Positions 57,143 through 64,000 of a stretch of DNA of 64,000 bases are shown here, piece after piece. The DNA is from Allolobophora icterica. Its lineage: Eukaryota; Annelida; Clitellata; Crassiclitellata; Lumbricidae. Made by a program: the position numbers and the translations under genes. Numbering within the stretch: the first letter of the stretch is position 1; each line of letters starts with the position of its first letter. The notes below the pieces were generated by a model. It was not told where the DNA came from. It did no database searches and saw only the letters and a program-made list of their open reading frames with translations. The stretch is from positions 70,621,377-70,685,376 of the forward strand of contig OY744608.1 in assembly GCA_963556255.1 (NCBI GenBank). Reading direction: 5' to 3'.

Positions 57143-58597
57143 CTGTCATAAGCAGAAATTAACCTCGTCTAATTAACGTTTAAATTAAGTTAAAGCAAAA
57201 TTCTATGCAGCCTTACCAATTTATCAAAATATTCACTTGTCTGAGTATTTCAACAGTGTTAGTATTTTCACTGTTTCAGTATTTCATTAGTCTAGTATTT
57301 TCATTGTTTTTAGTATTTTCACTGTTAGTAGCTTTTCGTGGTTTGGGTTCATCCTCTACATAATTTGGAATGTACCAGCCACTTTTATTTCTTTTTCTAC
57401 TGCATTGTGTAATATTCAAATAACTCAATCAAATGTGTGTAAAAACGGCTAATATACAAATGAATGAAACTGTATATAGTTAGCATACTGTGTACGTAAT
57501 GTTTCAACTTCTTTTTGTTTTAAACTGCAGCAATATGAACCATGTAAATTTAAAAAACAAACTGTATTAGAAAGTTCCTTGTGGCGGTTAGCATGCCTTA
57601 TTCTAGTTTAGAGATAACTGGTTGAGATAACAGTTGGAGATAAAAAGATAGGAGGCATATTGTGTCTGGTAAACACGGGATAGATGGAAGGTAGAGATAT
57701 CTCTATTGTTTTAGGCACATTGCTCAGGAAGTTTCTGGCAATTGAGAGAGAGAGACAGCAGAAGTTTGCATTCCATTAACCAGAAATAGTTAAGCCGAGA
57801 TGTGGTGCCTAAAATATACACTGGTCTCCGTAGTCAAGGCAACGGATTCCCAAAAGGGAGACTTCCCATTCCAAGTACTTCCTCAAACATTCAGTCCTTT
57901 AATCCAGCAATCTATGGCACTGTATTAAAACACAGGTGGCAAAAGGTGCACATAGATTACTCTAATCTAAACACAAACTCATCACTGACATAGAAATCCA
58001 GAAGTCAGATTCCCAACAGGTAATTCATAAAAGTTCCGATACACACATTTCATACGTTTATGGATTGCATTAAAACCCATTAAACATTGGAAGTGTGGAG
58101 TAACTAACTAAACCCCAGACATCAGTAAATTTTTAAGTTAGTAGCACAGCTTAGCACTCATTCTGATATTCCAAAACATCGTGGCTGGCCTCAGGAACTG
58201 ATGGTGGTGGTGAATGGTGATGGTTGGTGATAATGATGATGATCATATACTTCTACTACTACACTAAACAACTATGACTAAGAAGCTATAGCATGGATTC
58301 GATGACAGAGAACCTGTTTATAAACCATCATGCTTTCAACTTAAATCCTTACGAAAAGCTAGATAAATTCCATTATTAAAATTATTACAATTACGAAAAC
58401 AGATCTAAACTGTGAAAACGACATTCAAGACTATGACGTAATTCAATGTAATTCAATGTAATGTAATTTTTTTAGATTTACATTACAAGAGATACACAGT
58501 GGAAAATAGGAACATCGTTTGACTGTCCTTATTACAGTTATGGAAGGCTGTATGTCTGCTCCTAATTGAAACACACGGCAGGACTTGTTTCTTATAG

Positions 58598-58706
58598 ACT
58601 GATCCTCTGGACTTTGACCTGATTATTGCTTGATTTTGGTGTGCTATCGGTTGATGCCCTGTGCATTATACACCGGCGCAACAGAAGTTACTAATTATAA
58701 TTACAA
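58598..58706 (+). repeat. dispersed repeat family F
   Basis: CTCTGGACTTTGACCTGATT, TTGATGCCCTGTGCATTATA, tail CGGCGCAACAGAAGTTACTA. A short tail piece CGGTGCAATAGAAGTTAATA also occurs at about 34761. Confidence 0.55.
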
Positions 58707-58769
58707 ATGGATTAGTCCATCTTCCTCTCTTCCTTGGAAAACATTCTGATGCTCACTTTCGGACAGACG

Positions 58770-58930
58770 CTGTGCCATTTAGTCATTAACTCCTGCATCA
58801 GGGTCAGACCTCCTTTGGACTACTCTGTGGAAAACCCATCTGATTTGACGTAGTGCTCGTGAATAGGCTGGTGCCCTACGCTTGGCCTTTGAGTCATGCT
58901 TTAGAAGTTTGGAGGTTAAGATTACGATTC
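58770..58930 (+). repeat. dispersed repeat family E
   Basis: GGAAAACCCATCTGATTTGA, CTCGTGAATAGGCTGGTGCC, tail ATGCTTTAGAAGTTTGGAGG. Confidence 0.6.
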
Positions 58931-61867
58931 AAATCTGTCCAATTTTTCCAACCTCAGCACATTATACTTATTATTATTATTTAAATTTAAAATGCACGCA
59001 GGGTCACGCTGAAATGTGATTCTGAGTATGTATGCATTTCCATGCACTTCCCAATGTTTCTTTAAGTCAGGTTTATCTCCAAGATATAAAAAAAATCTGC
59101 ATATCTATTAGAATGAGATTTTGGAGTATTTGGAACAAGGTAATTTCGCACTAACTCATACAATGCATCTGGTGAATGCAAAGGTTATGGGGTCAATGGT
59201 AAATGCATATATTGCTTACCTGACCTCAAGTCAGGCTACTTATGATCTTCTTGCTCTAACCATTTGAATGGCTAGGACCAGAATTTGACTTAACCCTTCT
59301 AAATAGATGGCCTGTACATCTGAATGCTGATTACCAATTACTGTTTATATTACTTTTTTAAATTAATTATGTAATAAAATTATAGTTATTGTAAGAATCT
59401 AAAACATGCATGAAATTCAACAGCAGTTTTAATCTGGGTCAGTCATGGCTCCAACAACAACATCAATGAAGTCCACATAATATTTCCATATGGGCTTCAC
59501 ATGTTGTACCATATAGGACCTTCATGTGTCTTACATAATATGGCAGGGCATATGAAGCCCAAATGGGTATACTGTCTTATCAGCTACCTATGTCCTACAA
59601 AATTTAATGACGTTGCTGTTGGCGTCACTTATCCCTCATAACTTTTACCAGTGCAGTTTTTAGTTCCTCTGCTGTGCATTGGCACATGAGATAAGGGGTT
59701 AGGGTTTTTATGAGGCTTTTTGGCAATTACCTTTGCTTTGCAGTTCACTACTCTTATAGCTTAAATTAACTGATTTAAGTAATGAGTTTTTGGCTTTACG
59801 TGCACATCACAAACTCGTATTGAATCGAGCCAAACAGATTTCGTAACTGCACAGCTTGCTAATTGAACAGCGTGACCTTGGACAGACTCTTGCAAACCTC
59901 AACTATTTACTGCACATGCATCTAAGAGTTAAGTGTACTAATCCAGTTGAAAACAACATCTGTCGATGGCTCAGCCAGAAGCAGTTGTCTCACATCTTTG
60001 GTATGCCTTGGACTGAAAACACACCACAAAGGTCATTGCTACATGATGGCACGATTTCAACCCATCCGGTCTAGAACAGAGGAACCTTTGTGCAATCAAA
60101 GCTAGTCCTTATTTTCTAGTTCTCTCTCAATCACAACATCAAATTCAAAGCTTTCTGGTCATGTTTCCTGACATTGTCTGGCTTCAAAATGCACCTCTAA
60201 GCGATTGCAAGGTGGGCTTCATCAAATTTTAGTTGTATCATAAGATCTATAAGCATTTTACTTTGACTAGATAAAGTGACTATATCTGAGAAGACATGCA
60301 TGTTTTCTTCAATCGAAACCTTTGCCAGGATTCAGTCCATGGTCGTGTGTACATTTACATTTAATAGCCAAATTACAGGTACAAAGCAAATACTCAGAGG
60401 CACTACCATCATCTCTAATATCAACCGACCCAAATAATGACTGTGAACTTACCCTAAATAAATGAGTCAACCAAAACTCAATATTACATCCTCTGGCTAC
60501 ATTAGTCAGCAGACCTAGGTGCAAGTGCAATCTGTGGGTTTCAGGTTCTTGAATCAATCAAAAATTCTCAAAGACAACTAGGTCCAGCATGCCCTCCCTA
60601 TAACTTAGGTGTCATGCTTTGAGCAACTCTAATATTTTCTTCAGTTAGCTCCTAATGAGATGGGTGTTCTGACTTACTGCATCTTAGGACCAAGCCATTG
60701 ATTAGTAGCTATACAACCATTTGTAAACAAACATCTCAGCTGTACCTTTACTGAGCACCTTTCCTCATCCAAGAAGAGTGAAGACTAAATTGATGAATTC
60801 AGTGACTGCATATATCTATAGGTTGCATGATTTAAAGAGCACAAATTGCAAATAGATAAATCAATATTGGTAACCCAAAGCCTCACCCTGAGGGGATTTA
60901 ACATACAGGTGCACTGAGAATAATTAAATGTAATAATAGTGGAGAGGAAAAACGGTGGATGTGTTTGCCTACAAAAAACCTTAGCTTCATTCATCTGGGG
61001 ATTTAACAACACTGACATTCACAAGCAAAGGACATTCAGTCGACTGATCACAATTTAAAGCCATGGGGTTTATAGCCATAGATAGTAGAATGCTTAAACC
61101 AATCTTAGTAGGTTTTAAATAGCCTCATTAAATAACACTGGCACTCTCAGTTTGGAATGCAGCAATTGGTTGACGATGGCTGCTCAGAATGAAGCAGTAA
61201 CCGAAACATCCACATGGTTGATTCATGACATAAGCCATGTTTATACCGAACCACGTAATAGTTGGCCTGCTATTGCCAAACAGGAATCCAGAGACGCAGC
61301 TTCAAGGACTGGGCTGTAAACTCAACAGTTGAGCACATAAACTTCGCATGTAGTGACAATGTCACGCTGCTTCAAAGGTGAGCTTCGTCTCAGAGGGCGA
61401 GCATGCATGCGATTTAAGTGAACTGCTGAGCCAGAGCACAGCTAGGGAATAACATCTGTGCCGAACGAACGAGAGAGGAGGCTCTGAACGAGAGAGGAGG
61501 CTCTGATCGCTGGATAGGCCTCCGGTATTCGTGGCTGGCCACCACCAGGACTACTCCATCACAAATAGCTTCGGCTGCGGCCTGCCTACACATCTCGAAG
61601 CTGGGACAACACAAATATCCCGGACCAGATAAATATGCGGTGAGTAGGCAGCACCGGGAGAATAACTGGCAGCCAATACATGCGCTGTTTGGTTGGCCAA
61701 AGGCCTACCTAACCACGTGCTGGCCTCTGCCGCCTGCCAGCCAGCCAGCCGAATGCATGGCCATGTTTGGCACAACGTAACAGTATCCCTAGCAATAGAA
61801 TGGAGATGCAGTGCAGATCAACTACATGTGCACAACGAAGCTTTGAGCTGTACAAGCAGCTATCACT

Positions 61868-61975
61868 TCTTCTTCTTCTCCTTCTTCTCCTCCTCCTTGT
61901 TCTTCTTTTTCTTCTTCTTCTCCTTCTTCTTCATCAGCAGCAGCAACAGCAACAACAACAGCAGCAGATTCTGCT
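61868..61975. repeat. (CTT)n tract followed by CAG/CAA run
   Basis: TTCTTCTTCT runs to about 61935, then CAGCAGCAGCAACAGCAACA. An ORF through it would give Leu/Phe then Gln runs; not credible as a gene. Confidence 0.85.
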
Positions 61976-64000
61976 GTGGTAAGAGTCTCCATGGCAACTG
62001 TAATTTTCTGGAAGGCTCCAAGCTCCTAACTAATTACTGAAGAGGATAAGAATGCTGTGCATGCATCCGACAGAGAAATGCTTTTGACTTAAAAACATCA
62101 AGAGGACATTGGAAAACAAACGACAACGTGAAAGACAGTCATGACCATTAGAAACTTGAGCAAAAAAGAAATCCCTAGCATAGCCATCGGTCAGCTGAGA
62201 AAAAGACAGGTCGTAGGAGGAGTTCATGCAAAAACGAGAACAGGTGTCAGGTCAAGGCCACTGACAGGTCACAACAAACAACTTTGTATCAACTCCATAA
62301 ATATGACGACCATATCCAACATTTCTGGCATATATCTGTATTTGTATTTAGTCGAGCTATCTGGAAAGTCTCCCATATCCGAATGGAACAAAGGGTGGAG
62401 CTCATTTCCCTATATAATTATTTTATATTTAATTTTTAAATCAGAAAATTGGAAAAATTCTGCTAGGTGACGTCAGTCCAAATATAGTTTGTATGAGGTT
62501 GTTGTAGTGACACAGAACTACAGGACCCGAGTTATTCCACAGCGCTGGTCAACCATCTACAGCTAGGAAACCAGCATTTGCAAAAATAATAGAGTTCATA
62601 TCATGGCTATATTCGATTCAATACAACCTCAGAGATTCTAGTTGATGCTAAAGACATCAACATGTAAGCACTTCGTCGCCTATTTGCAATGACACTGCCC
62701 ACATTAACCTCTGAATTTTGCAAGTGCCAAGATTGGAAATAGGACTCAAAGTACATTCTCTACTGGGTTTAACATTGATGGTTTGGATTTCTGAATACAA
62801 GGACACAATCTTATTGTCATACAACTTAAAATTAAGATACACCAGGACAAAAGTGCATGTACTCCCACTAGATAAATAACACTGAAAACACACAACTATT
62901 TTACACACACAATGTTTCCAGTAACACTAAATTTTCTACCATATTGCTGAGGGAAGTAATTGCAGTGTCAAAAAGACATCTCATTTTCCAAGAAGCAGTT
63001 ACACAGCGGCTGATCCAAGACTCCACCAACCCACTCCCTGCTCTTCCAACCATTTCTTTTTAAATACCTTCTATATAAACAATCAATAGCATACAACACA
63101 AGCCAGAACTGTGTGCAGTGCTCATAACTAGGACCATTCTACGTAAAGCAACATTCCCCATCATCTACGAACTCAGACCTCTCAAGAAAACATCCAGCTG
63201 CCTTGGGATGTTATTCTCTGCACAGCAGAGGTGTACAGCTTTATGAACACCAGCTATCGAGATAGTATATCAGACTCGAGAACTGTGGACAAGACTTCAC
63301 AGCGGGAGGTAAAAGGAGATTAAACACTAATGCAAAGCTGGCCTCCACGGTGAAACGGGATGGAAAACGTTTTAATACATACCTCATCTTAATATCTTAT
63401 CACATTTGAGCTCCCACTCTCCGATCAATTATTCTCTGTTTTCCAGATCCCATGTTCTCCTGGAGCTCAGGTGGTTCTGTACAGGGCATTGTGATCACAG
63501 AATTTTACTTAGACAAGATAACCAACTGATGCCTGGGTTCAGCAGCAGAACAGATTTCTTGACTTAGTATGGTTGCACTAAGGACATTAGTCTGCCTTAA
63601 TTAAGGAAAGTGTCCACTGTTTTGAACATCTTACCATGTCAAGCGAAAAAAATTACAATTTTGTACATACGTATGTATGTCGCTATTTATAAAGCATGTT
63701 TTAAATATCTTACAAAAGGTGCTACAGTAAACCATGAAGCAGGTTCTGTGGATTGGCTGTTGTCATACAGCTCAAAGAAGCTTCAACCCTCAGAACTTCA
63801 TTTCATGTTTAATAAATATTGGATGACCTTCTGTCAAACAGTTCAATCTCTCTAGAGCTTTCCATTGAAGTCAGCTCAACGTTTAAACAAACTCAAAGGT
63901 TCGTCTGCACCATTATCATTCCAGGGTCGTGCAGGTCAATAATTCAACCTAAGAAGTACTGGAAAGACACAAGTCTGTGTCTTTTCTTGCTTACAGCTAT

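Larger units (their letters stand above)
57143..64000. other. alpha-actinin intron 1 or 5' flank, no exon recognised
   Basis: I searched the minus strand for an exon ending in the (W)EKQ(Q)xK|gt pattern that precedes TFTAWCNS in alpha-actinins and found none. The stretch 61380-61800 is relatively CpG-rich with a 19-20 bp duplication (GAACGAGAGAGGAGGCTCT) and could be promoter-like, but this is weak. The rest is A/T-rich with SINE tails. Confidence 0.5.

Noticed and set aside
61380..61800. First coding exon or promoter of alpha-actinin
   Set aside because: CpG content is somewhat raised, but no exon ending in the expected peptide before TFTAWCNS could be found.
61693..62040. 115-residue ORF with Phe/Leu and Gln runs
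   Set aside because: Produced by (CTT)n and CAG/CAA repeats; no conserved segment.

Overview
This window is nuclear DNA from an animal. It holds two multi-exon genes, both on the minus strand, with GT-AG introns of a few hundred to about 3,000 bases. The introns are full of tRNA-derived SINEs, hAT-like DNA transposons and minisatellites. Protein similarity to vertebrates is high and intron phases join cleanly, which suggests a slowly evolving invertebrate. The sequence alone does not let me name the phylum.

Region 1 (1-5277) is the 3' flank of the first gene. It carries a 144-bp MITE with an intact target-site duplication, a block of internal duplications and a SINE fragment. Region 2 (5278-35304) is a complete pecanex (PCNX-type) gene. 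I resolved 34 coding exons whose phases all fit and whose lengths sum to 6,870 nt, giving 2,289 residues plus a stop. One exon touches a 200-N assembly gap at its first base. A TCTCGCGAGA promoter motif and a YY1-like site lie about 100 bp upstream of the ATG. Region 3 (about 35435-41871) is intergenic. It holds two copies of a nested DNA transposon, microsatellites and A/T-rich sequence.

Region 4 (41872-57142) is alpha-actinin. Twenty coding exons give 856 residues, from inside the first calponin-homology domain to the C-terminal end. Only the short first coding exon was not found. Region 5 (57143-64000) is presumably intron 1 or 5' flank of alpha-actinin, with no exon I can support.

The two genes are in tandem and have unrelated known roles: a multipass membrane protein linked to Notch signalling in flies, and an actin cross-linker. 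There is no operon-like logic. I found no clearly new biological system. The most unusual signals are (a) minisatellites lying against splice sites at several pecanex exons, one apparently grown out of the donor sequence itself; (b) two transposon copies that share an 8-bp flank on their facing sides; (c) an interlocking inverted repeat of X'-A-X-A' order; and (d) several unrelated SINE families that end in the same GGCGCTwTAGAA-like tail.
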